In this document: positions 49,301-61,300 of the stretch, piece after piece
Position numbering within the stretch: position 1 is the stretch's first letter
How the letters are laid out: every line of letters starts with the position of its first letter
NCBI RefSeq assembly: GCF_040807025.1
Contig: NC_090942.1
Location: forward strand, 202,422,747-202,486,746
From: Struthio camelus
Lineage: Eukaryota; Chordata; Aves; Struthioniformes; Struthionidae
Length of the DNA stretch: 64,000 nt
Direction: 5' to 3'
Notes under the pieces: model-generated
Databases searched by the model: none
What the model was told of the DNA's origin: nothing
The model's input: only the letters and a program-made list of their open reading frames with translations
Translations under genes and position numbers: made by a program

Positions 49301-52050
49301 AAGGATAATGATATTTTTCTTCATACAGCTTTCAAAGATTCAGTGTCTCAAAGGCAGACCTACAAAAAGGGGAGAAGGCACCTACTGTGGAAATTATGTG
49401 CCTCTAATTTTGAATATACCATCTCAGTGCCCACTTGGTACTGAAGGCATGTGACTCCCTCAGCCCCTTTGACTTTGACCTTAAATTTACCTCTACTCCT
49501 CAGTGATCCCAGCCTAGGAGCACCTCCAGGTTGTCGCTGTGGCAAGTTCGGACCCCTCCTGAACACTTAAGGCCTGAGGACCGCAGAGCTGCCCTACCAG
49601 AAGAGCTGACCCATGTGGACACCTGTATTAATGCAGAGTGTCTCAGAAAGATATGGATAGAGCACTGCAATTATTATCTGTGGTGATATTTTAAAAAGAC
49701 TAATAAAGAAAAAAGAGCTTTATGATCAGTGACTGGTGGATTTAGTTAAAGGAGATGACTAGAGGGAGTGGCTCTGCACACCTAATCATTTGGTTTAGTA
49801 GGAAGCAGATACACTTCTGTGTGCAGGTAACAGCCGAAATGAAAGTTTCAAGATGCATTCCCTAGGCAATAAAAAAGGGCAAAACTGAGCAAAAAGTTGA
49901 TGTGCATCCCTCAAAAGTCTTGGCAAAACAAGGATTCAGTCTGCTTGCAAGTGGTGGGCAATCAGAAGAGGGAAGCTGATTGTCTCAGCGTTTTTGTGCT
50001 TTGTATAATGTTCACCTGAATTCAGGCCATAGAATGATGAGGGAATATATTGTTACCAGTGACTTTATCTATTTTTTAAATTACAGACATATACATTTAA
50101 TTGAATAGAATGGGCTGAGGCTCTTTATCACCTGGAGGAATTAATCCATGCAATGTGCTGTCCTCAAATGGAACATCTGTCATTGTCTGTATCTTATCTG
50201 GGGAGAGAGACCAGGAGCTTCCAGATACTGTGTTAGCTACCATACAAGCAGTGTGGTGCAAAAGCAATTGGTCTGTAAGGCACAAATAGATATGAAGGAC
50301 TTGACATCCACGTTCTGTGTGTTTTGGGGATTACTTCGACTAGGTATGGCCTGGCCCTATAGACTGAACACCTAGAAAAGTGGGAGCACATTAGGTGCAC
50401 TCCGAGAGAGCACAGCTTTTACTCTAATGTAATCCAAAAGCCATGCAGTTTGTGTGCACCATGGCAGTTTCACAATGAGAACCATGGTGTGGGGAGCGCA
50501 GGCAGTTGGGAGATTTCCATCAAAAGCATGTTTCTAATTTGAATTAAAATGCTGATGTAGACACACCTGCAGAATGTGAAGCAATGGAAACCACACCCAA
50601 GGTCACCTGCCAAGTAAATCTTTTCCCTTGCTTTCCTTCACGACTGCCACGCAGCGATCCCTGCAGCCTGCTGGAGGTTTGCTGGCAAAGTGCAGGGATG
50701 CTGCACGGCAGTGAGGGGGCGCAAGTAAGCAGTTTCTGCTAACCAAGGCAATGTCTTTCATACCTCTGTCATCTGTCGGATACTGGCCCTCCAGCTGTCC
50801 GTAGCAACTAAAGCAATTGGAAGATAAGATTTTAATTTTTGTCTTCTAGCTGGTAAAACAGTCGTAGAAGTCCACTATATGGTCCCATCTGGCTACATAA
50901 GTGCTGCTTGTTTAGTGCTGGGGTGTGCAGAATAATTTATGCAGAACTGCGTGAAAGTCTTCTGAGGCAATCTGGACAACACCCAGGCTCTGGGTCTGAA
51001 AGGGGCCCAACATCTTGTCGGACTGATTTCCTACCTTTCCTATAAGCATGCTTCTAGCTCTTGGAGATGACAAATGACCAGCAATTGCTCAGCTGGCTTC
51101 GTGCAGTGAAGATATAAAGGGGTGACAACCTGCTGTGGTTGTGGTAAAGAAATAGCTGATAGGTTTTGTGTATTCTGCAGGAATACCTATCTGTTCCTTT
51201 CTACTGTTCGGGCAGGACATGAAAGGAGCTCCTTGCTGATCTTTTAAGGACCACAGGGTGTTAGAAAGAGCTGGCTTTAGTACTGGAGAATCAGCACTAC
51301 AGCCTTCCGGAGCCCTGGTTTCCCTCACATTGCAGTGGCGGGGGTGCTTATCTCTCAGACTTGGACCAGCTTGCTCTTATGGATTTGGGGAACAGTTTGT
51401 TCTTTCCTTCTGGCCATCTTTGGTCCTTTCCATCTTATGAGCCAACATCTTAAAGAAGGACGCAGGAATGTCTGAGAGCCAAAGTGCAGAAACCTTCAAC
51501 ATCAATATCTGAAGTTTACTAAAGTTTTAATAACTGGAAAAGAACCTTTTAACAGGACCGACTAGGCAGGATTAATAATAAATGGCAATATCAGGCTGGC
51601 ACATCATTTAGAGGTTGTCAATTTTCAGAGTAACTATTGCTGATTTGAAAATGTCCTGGATAGTTTTTGAGGTTAGGGTTTCCTAATAGATCAGCACTTG
51701 CACAGTTAGTAGAATCCAAAGGCTAACTTGAAGTCAGTGGAACAGAATTCACGGGTTTGGCTTTGCATGTAAGTTCCCCAAATGTATGTTTTCCTCCCAG
51801 CATCTACTTTAGCAAGACTAGAGTTACTGTAAGTGGACTGGACAGATGGATGGACACTGCTTTTAAAATTGTGGTGCATCCAACAACTGATGTGTCCAGT
51901 TTAACCTTTTTGATTAAAGTAACCTGTTTTACTATACAGAGAAAATTTTATGGAGTGCAAGCCTGGCACTAATACCTTAAAGATATGGCAAAGAATTTAG
52001 CAGTGTACAGTGTATTTGATTTAAACCTGGTATTAATTCAGTAAAAGAGT

Positions 52051-52051
52051 T

Positions 52052-52112
<61 letters not shown>
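52051..52112. repeat. (TA)n(TG)n(TA)n compound microsatellite
   Basis: About five TA units, then about eighteen TG units, then about six TA units give a nearly symmetrical block of some 60 bp. The alternating purine-pyrimidine core can adopt Z-DNA, and the repeat is likely to be polymorphic. Confidence 0.95.
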
Positions 52113-55100
52113 TTTTCTATCTTCACTCAGCTTTCTTTTTTTTTTTTTTAAAGACCCTGCTATACAAGAGAAAATAATTTCCCAAATACTACTGGATTTC
52201 ACTTATATTACTTTACATCTGGGTTATTTCACAGCAGTATCTTTGCTCAGAACAAGAACACTAGTAAGATATTGGTCTGGTGTTCAGCAGTAGGTTAGGA
52301 TTTTTTTTGTGAAGCCTTTAAACAATGACAAGAATATGAGGTTGGGCCAGGCAGCACCTAAACAGTAGATAGTTCATACAGCCTTTTCACTAAAAGCTTT
52401 TCACAATGCCTCCTGGTATTGTTTCTTAAGAGAGTGCAGAAAATACATTAATCTATCATTTACTCTTCTATAATATACTGTATATTCTTCCTCTAGTGCT
52501 TTAGTATAATGAAAATTAAAGGATCTATGCAAAAAGGCCAAAAAATATAAGTTAAGGTTTGATTTAAACTTTTGTAAGTCAGAGGACAAAGTCATATAAT
52601 GAGGGTCAGAAGAGAGTGAAAGACCCATGCCCCTTTCTTTTTGTCATTTAGTCTTTTTAGGACTGAAGATGCTGGTTCACAGGAACTGATACGGGAACAA
52701 GTATGCTTTATTTCCCTGCAGCAGTAGAGAAAAGAATGAAGGAGAAAGAGAAGCTACAGAAAGCAAATCTCAGAAAGGCCTACGCTTTTTGATGGTCCTT
52801 TCTCCACTGGTGTGTACTAGCATTTTCTTCTTCTTTCTCTTGAACTTTCCTGCAGATGTTAAAATCAAACAAATGATGATCTCTGGATGTCTTCCACTCT
52901 TCTTTCTTGAGTACATGGTTGTTTGACTCAGCTCTCAGTAAATGACCTCCAGGACTTCTCAGAGTTAGAAAATGTTAAAAAAAATTGAAGTGCTTTGACA
53001 AAACTGTTTCAAGCCCAAATAAATCTGTTACGATCAGTTCAATGTGCAATTAAGTTTGGAGGGGTTTTTTTGAGATTATGAGTATATGTAACTTGTCATC
53101 ATTCCTGTTTAATTTCCTTGAGAGAAACAGGAAAATTTTGGAGAGCAAAGGCTACAGGTCTCACTACAGCCTACAAGATGCAGATTACAGATTACAAAAT
53201 GCAGAAGGCCTGAGGTTAAATAGGACATAGGTGGTCAAAACGGGGCATAGAGAGTCAGATGGTGTTGGTACATAACCCGATAGCTTTTTCACATTGTAAA
53301 TATAAAAGGGCATCCCATATATACCTCTGGTACGTGAAGAGGAATCTTGCCATTATGCCTGCCCTTGAGTTCAGGTTTGACTTTGGAACAAAAATGAAAT
53401 TAGGCTGTGACTGGTGGTCAGAGGGAGAGCGGAGCAAGAGCAGAAAAGGTAAGAAATAAAGGAAAAAAACCATAAGAAAAAAAGGAGGAGGAGGAGAATC
53501 TTTAACCTGCTAAGAAACTAAAGTCTTGTGAGTTAAAGAAGCAACTACAGAAGGATTCTCTGGGCTTAATTGGCCATGTTTCTCTGTATGTATAAGCTTC
53601 TGTTTTCTGAATGTATGTTAAACTTTGAAAGGCAATAGGAGGATATTGTCTTTATGATTATTCTGAAAGTAGTCTAATGCACTGGCAATGCAGCTAGATA
53701 TTGTAAGGGTGTATACCATAACCAGAGCATACACTAAGTTAGATGGGAAAAAAAGTTTCAGTATTTATTTATGGTTCAATATATGGAATGTCAAACAATG
53801 TTCTCTCTTTATGGGGAAGATGAATTTCTATGGACAGAAATACCTCTTCTAAGCTGGAACTGTAGAGGTGGATATCAAGCAGGAGGTATACACTAACACC
53901 CACTGCTAACTCCCACTCATGTTCACTTATTACCAGCAGCTTGCCGTTTTGAGGTCAGGCAAGACAGTCAGTCATCAGGACGCAGGAAGAAGAATATGAT
54001 TACCCAAAGCTATGGATCTTGGTGTTCTGCCTTGCAGCTTTTGGTTGTTTGCCAGCAGGTCCAAATGGAAAAATGGACAAAACAGCCAAACCGAGATCTC
54101 AGTCTTGATACATGTCTCATTTCTGTTTTGTTTTCTAAAATTATTTTCATTGGAATGTCTCCTAAAATGACACCTCTCTGCAAACAGGAAAGATGAGTTT
54201 CACAGCATATGCTGAACAATAGTCTATATCTAAAGGACATTAGTACTCAACAGTAAACTTTGATAGCTCTTACAGAATGTTAAAAAAGTACAAAATACTA
54301 ATGATTTATTAAATCTGCTTCCCCAGTCAGTTTCTGCACAGCAAAGAAAACACAGAGGTTCCTTAGTCAAGCCTGGACACAAAATCCTGATTTGATATAA
54401 CTACTGCAAATCTTTTAAATGCTGACTGAAATATTTTATTTCTAAAATGCCCTGTTTTGCATCATACTTGCTGAATTTCTCATTTACATTTAAAGGTGGA
54501 ATAGTTGCTTTCTGCTTGGATGCTGCAGTCTTTCATATTTGTTCCATTTACTTTGATGCTCTAAGTCTGAGCTTCACTGAATTAAATTAGATGAACTATA
54601 ATGAAAAAAATTTGACTAAAAAACAGCAACCATTTTTACTCTGTCAAGTCCATTAGCTGGTCAATGGTTAAATTGCATCATCCCAATTTTTGTAGTTTAT
54701 TTGAAAGAAACCATTTTCCAGGGCTTATTCCTCCTGGGAGTTATCTGCATTAAGACACATATTCTGTTTCAATAAACTAACATCAGTACAGAGAGCTCCT
54801 TTACACCGAATCCCATGCTAGGCTACTATTTTTTAAATTGGGATTGCTTTGTACACCCAATATATTCACCATGTTCCAAACCACAACTGGGAACTCATCT
54901 CTATCCCCAAAAGATTAGAGTCATAATAAAATATTTTGTTTTTATTTCCCTCAAAAAGAGCAATTATATGACTGTTCAATGAGATTCAACTGTTTAGGGG
55001 GAAAAAATAGTAACTTTGCGGGGGGATATAGTGCTGTCTTGAAATTACAAGGAAACAAAGAAATGCCAGAATAAAATGTAGTATGCAAAACAGTGTATTT

Positions 55101-56805
55101 TAAATGAAGCAAAATAAAATGACAATTATTTAAAATGAATGTGAACTCTTTGCAGTTCCTTCAAAATAAAATTCTAAAGGAAAGTTATAATACTACTAGA
55201 ATGCAGCTTAATGTTAGAAGAGTACTTTCCATTTAAATACACAAAGGCTAATAATACCTCTCCAAAATAAATTTACCATGGAAGCACTAAGAAAGAAAAG
55301 CACTAGCATCTTTTGAAAATACAGAAATGCTGCTCAACAATATCAGAAGGAAACAAATAAGGTCCAGTGTAATTCAGAACAACATACTACGGGAGGTGTC
55401 TGTTCAGAGGTGTGTGCTTACATGCATAACTGTGTTAAAACAAAATGATTTGGCAGCTGTACAAAAAGCACCTCTTCTTTTAGTAATTCTGCAGCACTTT
55501 TTTTTTTAATCTTCAACTGCACTGTTATAACTGAGAAACTATAAAATAATGGAGCAATTAGTTGTAATTTGTATTTAAAAGACACTTTTTTTTGAATTAA
55601 AGTCTCTACTTCTTAATACTTAAATGCATTAATGGAAATGTCATTTTGGAAGGTCATTGTGCGTCCAGCCACTTGATAAAGTCTCGAACAGTACTAGGCT
55701 TTGCTGCCAGTTCATAACATCTCCAATCTCTAAAAAAATAGACACAAATGCACATTGAAAACCACTGAAACATCCAAAATACTTCAATAACCGCAGAGCT
55801 ATTTTGAAAGAATCTCCCAGGAATGCAGCAGGCACTGCTCTTTTTGGTAGTCTTCTTGGGACAGTCATGTTCCTGACATTTATATACGTACATATACAGA
55901 GACTCCTAACGGGTGAAGTGCTGACATTTGTTACAAAGGGCTGTTAACAGCAAAACAAAACATTGGACTTTTTCATGGCATGTGTAACATTACTGCAGAG
56001 TTGTTCCTTAGAAAGTGATTTACTTTTTTTAAAAAAGTATTTTTGTCCTTTATCAACAAGGTATAAAAGTGTTGATATTAGAGTATGGTTGTAGAGCTTA
56101 AAAAGTATCCTCTCAAATCTATAATGAATTCTGTATGGTCAAAGGAAATATATATCTTTTTAAAAGCATTTGTTACCTTTATAGCTAAATTTTCTGTTGA
56201 CTACAAAGGCATTATTATGTTTCCCTTACTAGATGTCTGTGGTGGTAAGGGCTAGGAGCACTTCATAACTCAGCCACTTCAGGGGTGAATTCTCAACTCT
56301 GGAGGGGAAAAAAGGGTCCCTTTTGCCACTTTAATATTTCTCTTTCTGTTAGTTCTCAGGAACGAGCTGTCATGACACAGCCGGGCTTCTTCTGCTTGGC
56401 TGGAACAAAGGAGAGCCACAGTGAAATGACAAAATCCCACTGATATCAATGGAGTCAATATTTCATGAAGGACCACTTGGTAACAGAAGGGAGAACCCAA
56501 GAATTTATGTCACAAATAAATAATCAGAGTTCTACTAAGTACAGCTCACCTACAGGAAATGCATTTTCAATAGTTAAGATAATCTTATAATGACTTTATA
56601 GAATCTTGAGCTGCATTCAGGATGATCTCTGTTTTTCTGCATGTTTCCATTTACTATGTTTTTGCAAAACTATAGATTTTCTTGGTGCAAAAAAAACCAC
56701 AATGTCACTCAGAATGAAGCCTTATGTCTAACTGCAGCTGTTGTAGTGTTGCTTGTTTTTTATTTTTTAAAGATCCATAGCGTTTTAAAATGCATGTAGT
56801 AAAGT

Positions 56806-58375
56806 CACAGAATCACAGAATCGTTTACGTTGGAAGGGACCTCTGGAGATCATCTAGTCCAACCTCCCTGCTCAAGCAGGGACCTCTAGAGCATATTGCC
56901 CAGGATCACATCCAGGCGGGTTTTGAATATCTCCAGCGAAGGAGACTCCACTACTCTCTGGGCAACCTGTTCCAATGCTCTGTCACCCTCACAGTCAAGA
57001 AGTTTTTCCTCAGGTTTAGGTAGAACTGCCTGTGGTTCAGTTTCTGCCCATTGCCTCTTGTCCTGTCGCTGGGCACCACGGAGAAGAGGCTGGCCTCATC
57101 CTCTTGACATTCCCCCTTCAGATACTTGTACATGTTGATGAGATCGCCTCTCAGTCTTCTATTCTCTTCTCCAGACTGAACAGGCCCAGCTCTTGCAGTC
57201 TTTCTCCATAGGAGAGATGCTCCAGTCCCCTCATCATCTTGGTAGCCCTCCGCTGGACTCTCTCCAGTAGTGCCATGAGCACTGCACACAGTACTCCAGG
57301 TGAGGCCTCCCCAGGGCTGAGTAGAGGGGCAGGATCACCTCCCTCCACCTGCTGGCAACACTCTGCCTCATGCCACCCAGGAGACCATTGGCCTTCTTGG
57401 CCACAAGGGCACACTGCTGGCTCATGTTTAACTTGTTGTCCACCAGGACTCCCAGGTCCTTCTCTGCAGAGCTGCTTTCCAGCAGGTCAACCCCCAGCCT
57501 GAACTGGTGCATGGGGTTATTTCTCCCCAGGGGCAGGACCTTGCACTTGCCTTTGTTGAACTTCAGGAGGTTCCTCTCCGCCCACCTCTCCAGCCTGTCC
57601 AGGTCCCTCTGAATGGCAGCACAGCCTTCTGCTGTGTTAGCCTCTCCCCCCAGTTTAGTATCATCAGCACACTTGCTGAGGGTGCACTCTGTCCCTTCCT
57701 CAAGGTCAGTGATGAAGACTAGAACATTGAACAAGACTGGACCCAGGACTGACCCCTGCGGGACACCACTAGCCACAGGCCTCCAACTTGACTCTGCGCC
57801 ATTCACCACAACCCTCTGAGCTCGGCCATCCAGCCAGTTCTCAAGCCACCTCACCGTCCACTCGTCTAGCCCACACTTCCTGAGCTTACCTAGGAGGATG
57901 TGATGGGAGACAGTGTCCAAAGCCTTGCTGAAGTCCAGGGAGACAACATCCACTGCTCTCTCCTCATCTACCCAGCCAGTCATCCCATCAGAGAAGGCTA
58001 CCAGATTGGTCAAGCATGATTTCCCTTTGGTGAATCCATGCTGACTACTCCGGATCACCTTCTGGTCCTCCACATGCTTAGTGGAGTCATCCTGGATGAC
58101 CTCCAGGATGACCTGTTCCATGACCTTTCCAGGGATGGAGGTGAGGCTGACAGGCCTGTGGTTTCCTGGCTCCTCCTTCTTGCCCTTTTGGAAGACTGGC
58201 GTGACATTGGCTTTCTTCCAGTCCTCAGGCACCTCTCCTGATCTCCAGGACCTTTCCAAGAGGATGGAGAGTGGCCTAGCGATAACATCCGCCAGCTCCC
58301 TCAGCACTCGTGGGTGCATCCCATCGGGGCCCGTGGATTTATGGATGTCAAGTTTGGACAAAGTCTTTGATTATA
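56806..58375 (-). mobile_element. CR1 LINE, 5'-truncated, reverse-transcriptase part
   Basis: Read on the - strand, an open frame at 58361-57234 encodes a CR1-type reverse transcriptase. It includes [62 protein letters not shown] and [10 protein letters not shown] (the catalytic box, normally F/Y-ADD, at about 57654-57680). The C-terminal part ([45 protein letters not shown]) continues in other registers, so at least three frameshifts or small deletions have broken it. The 3' end has two exact copies of CACAGAAT (+ strand, 56806-56821), the CR1 tail. The 5' end is truncated at about 58375. It lies in the same orientation as SGCG, probably within its intron. The copy is not autonomous. Confidence 0.96.
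56951..58361 (-). pseudogene. Broken CR1 ORF2 (reverse transcriptase) remnant
   Basis: This is the coding remnant of the CR1 element. The endonuclease half is absent by 5' truncation. The RT palm motifs are readable in one frame down to about 57270; then the frame shifts twice, and a further one-base loss near 56950 brings a TAG after NRLPRE. Its catalytic motif reads CADD. I judge it inactive. Confidence 0.93.
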
Positions 58376-61300
58376 TCGTCATTTTGCAGCGAAAGGAAAC
58401 AAATATATTCTTTCCGCTGTATTATGTCATTTGATAATAATATTTTAAAAATATTATTTCTGGTGGAAGTTCTCCATGCTCAGTCTTACCATAAACTTAG
58501 AGAGAAAATTCACTTAGCAGGTTTTATGAGATGTGAAATGGGGATGGGAAAGAGCTTGGGGTAGGGTCATAAGTTTCATGGGCCACGAGAGCACATTTCA
58601 TTCCAGAGCCTGAAAGAGACACCCTAAACGCGCAAGACTCTCCATACTACTGCTGACAGAAAACAGTTGTGACACCAAATTGCAAAATGTTCCACTAGTG
58701 TTTCTTGTCTCGTATAGGACAAGGCTTATCTGCAGCACTACATACAGCTATCATTGCACGTACTCAGGAAGGATTAATTCAAACCAGAATGGTACAGAAC
58801 AGGACTACTAGCATGGCCAAGGGAATGGAGAACCCATCTCATGACAACAGATGAAAGAAGTTTGCTTACCATCCCATCAAAGTACATATGAAGAAGGACT
58901 ATGAATAGGACTACATATGAATAGGACTATTCATTACTAATGCAACACAGGGTAAGTAATAAAGATGGACAAACGCTATTAAAGAAAAATAACAATGTGA
59001 CATAACCCCCAAATCATCTGTTGCTGGAACACAATAGGACAGCAATTAGAAAAGGAGAGAGGTTTTGCAAGAACTTTTGCATGGATGAATGCAAGCAAAC
59101 AATCTGATTATTTTTTAAACTGAGTCTTGGAAAGTACTTGACTGAGATCACGATACATGCCTAATTGTGGCTATGTGTATACTGCAAAACCTGGCAGCTC
59201 TTTCTTCTCACCAGGGTGAGAGGGGAACATCAAAGCGTGCACGTCTCCTCCTCCCACTCCCTGCTTCCATGGAGGAGCCGTGGTCCGCTCCAGCTGGATG
59301 CCAGCCAGGGTGAGCACTGGGCTAGGACCCCAGGGTATTCCTCAGTGCACAGAATAAGTAGATAGGTTTAAGTGCATTCTGCAGTCTTGGGACATGCTGA
59401 AGTGCAAAATACGTACCACATACATAAAATAGAACCCAATTCTATTTTTCATTCTTCTCTAAATCTAGTTAAAATGTGGTCATTACATGAAACTTGTGTT
59501 TTATTCATGTGTTGGTGAGTAAAAATCTCAGTTTTCAGAAGCAGTCATAATAGCCAAATCCTCTAGAAGGAAGAAATCACTAGTTTATATGAGAAAAAGA
59601 AAAGCTAATCTCAACAAGGAGGCTTAAATAATAAAAAAAATTACAGATAAGATTTATAATTTCATTTTATATTAGAATTCTTTGACAAATTCCTTGTTAA
59701 ACTTAATATTGTCCCCTTGCCAAGATACCACTTCAATTTTTTAACATGGGACTAGGAATCCATGGAAATCCAAGGGAATCCATGGGATTCCATTAGACTA
59801 CTTCTAAGAGAGGGTCATTGAGATGGTCATTGTGGAGAAGATGTGAGAGGAGGGATGAGGAAACTGTAGTACAGTGACAGAGCTGCTGTCATTCAGGTAA
59901 GATATTATTTTGCTCACTTTTTACTAGCTGTACGGATGGAAGTCCAAGATGCCGTGGTATCCTTAAGAAGAAGTAAAAGACATTTTTCATAATGAATAGT
60001 AGGGCTTCAATCCCTATAAATAAATAAAATTTTTATATCCAAGACTGAGTTGCACTTGCTTTTAGGACAAATTCCCTTTCCTATTTCCTTTTCTTTGGAA
60101 AGTCTTTAAGAAATCTAGAATTTTATGATAAATATATATATATATTTGCATGCAATTCTATTGAATCATGTCATACAAACATACAGATATAAAAATGAAC
60201 TAAAGCCCAGCACATGCCAGAATCTGTGCTAAACATCCATCAATGCCAATCCTGCACTGAAGAATTTTAGCCTGGACTTTACCTTATAATAATGTAGCTG
60301 ACTGGATATATCTACCATCCTCATATTTACTGCATAGAGTATAACTCTATGAAACAGTGCAGCATATATTAGGGATAGATGAGCTGGTGGTGACTCGTGC
60401 AAGAAGCATCCTGGCTAGACTACCTAGAGCCCTGGCTAGGCTAATATATGCTGATGAGAAGACATATCCAGCGGAATAGTAATAACTAAAGCAACTAGAT
60501 TTGATATATGACTTAACTACCATGAGAGGAAAATAAGCCATGATCATTCACATTGTGCTGGGTGAATGGACTAAAAACATTTAACTTAGCCTAATCATTG
60601 CCTTGGCCTAAGGATTACACCCTGATGTCTGGCATAAAACAAGAGCTAGTAATGAATGGCATTCATAATCCCAGTTACAAGACTGCATAAAGTATGATTT
60701 ACATGAAAATGTCATAGATAGAGTTACATGTGAAAAGGCTTTACTCTAGGGACTGAACATTTTCTAACACATTTCTCAAATGTAGCTGTGTATAGCAGTG
60801 ATGACAGCTGAGCTAGCCTCCCAAGGCTTTCTCCACAGATACAGCAGAGAAATGGGGCTCTTCTCAGGCCTATCTATCTGATCAGTCTAGATATTTACAT
60901 TAGCATCAGAATACTCCTACTTTAAAGTACCTCTTACTCTCCGTTGACTGTACGGACAGCTTGGAGTGAGAACACCTACATCATAATATCTAAAGTTTTC
61001 AGAGATTAAATCTCACCCCAGAAAGATGTCCTCATCTTAGCTGACTCCATATTTCAACAGTAAGTGCCCCATATGCCAAGGAACAGGGTGGTGAACTGAA
61101 GATTTTAGTGCTGATGGAAGAAAGGACTGTTCATAGAGATGTGAGAAAATGAAAGGGGAAAAAAGACACAATGCTATGCAATATCTGCTTCTTTCCTCTG
61201 AATGTCTACAACACTACTAGTTTTATCATCTTATAGAGCTAGATAAACCAGACCCGAAAGTGGTAAAGGCCAGCCAATTAAGGACTTGTACAAGATGGTC

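Larger units (their letters stand above)
46142..56805 (-). other. SGCG: Presumed SGCG intron 6, proximal part
   Basis: No exon encoding the expected preceding SGCG segment (the roughly 73-nt exon 6) was recognised. This is therefore read as intron, or as intron plus unrecognised sequence. It contains a C/A homopolymer junction (46329-46360), a T run (47231-47255), a TA/TG/TA microsatellite (52051-52112), two GC-richer stretches (about 47600-47900 and 49440-49600), and exon-like but unsupported open frames at 50097-50285 and 55654-55729. Confidence 0.6.

Noticed and set aside
49360-49566. Basic - strand open frame with KFKVKVKGAEG
   Set aside because: Checked as a possible missing SGCG exon, but it does not resemble any sarcoglycan segment and lacks paired splice sites.
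57239-58434. Several + strand open frames across the CR1 element
   Set aside because: They are antisense to the CR1 reverse-transcriptase frame and have no independent support.
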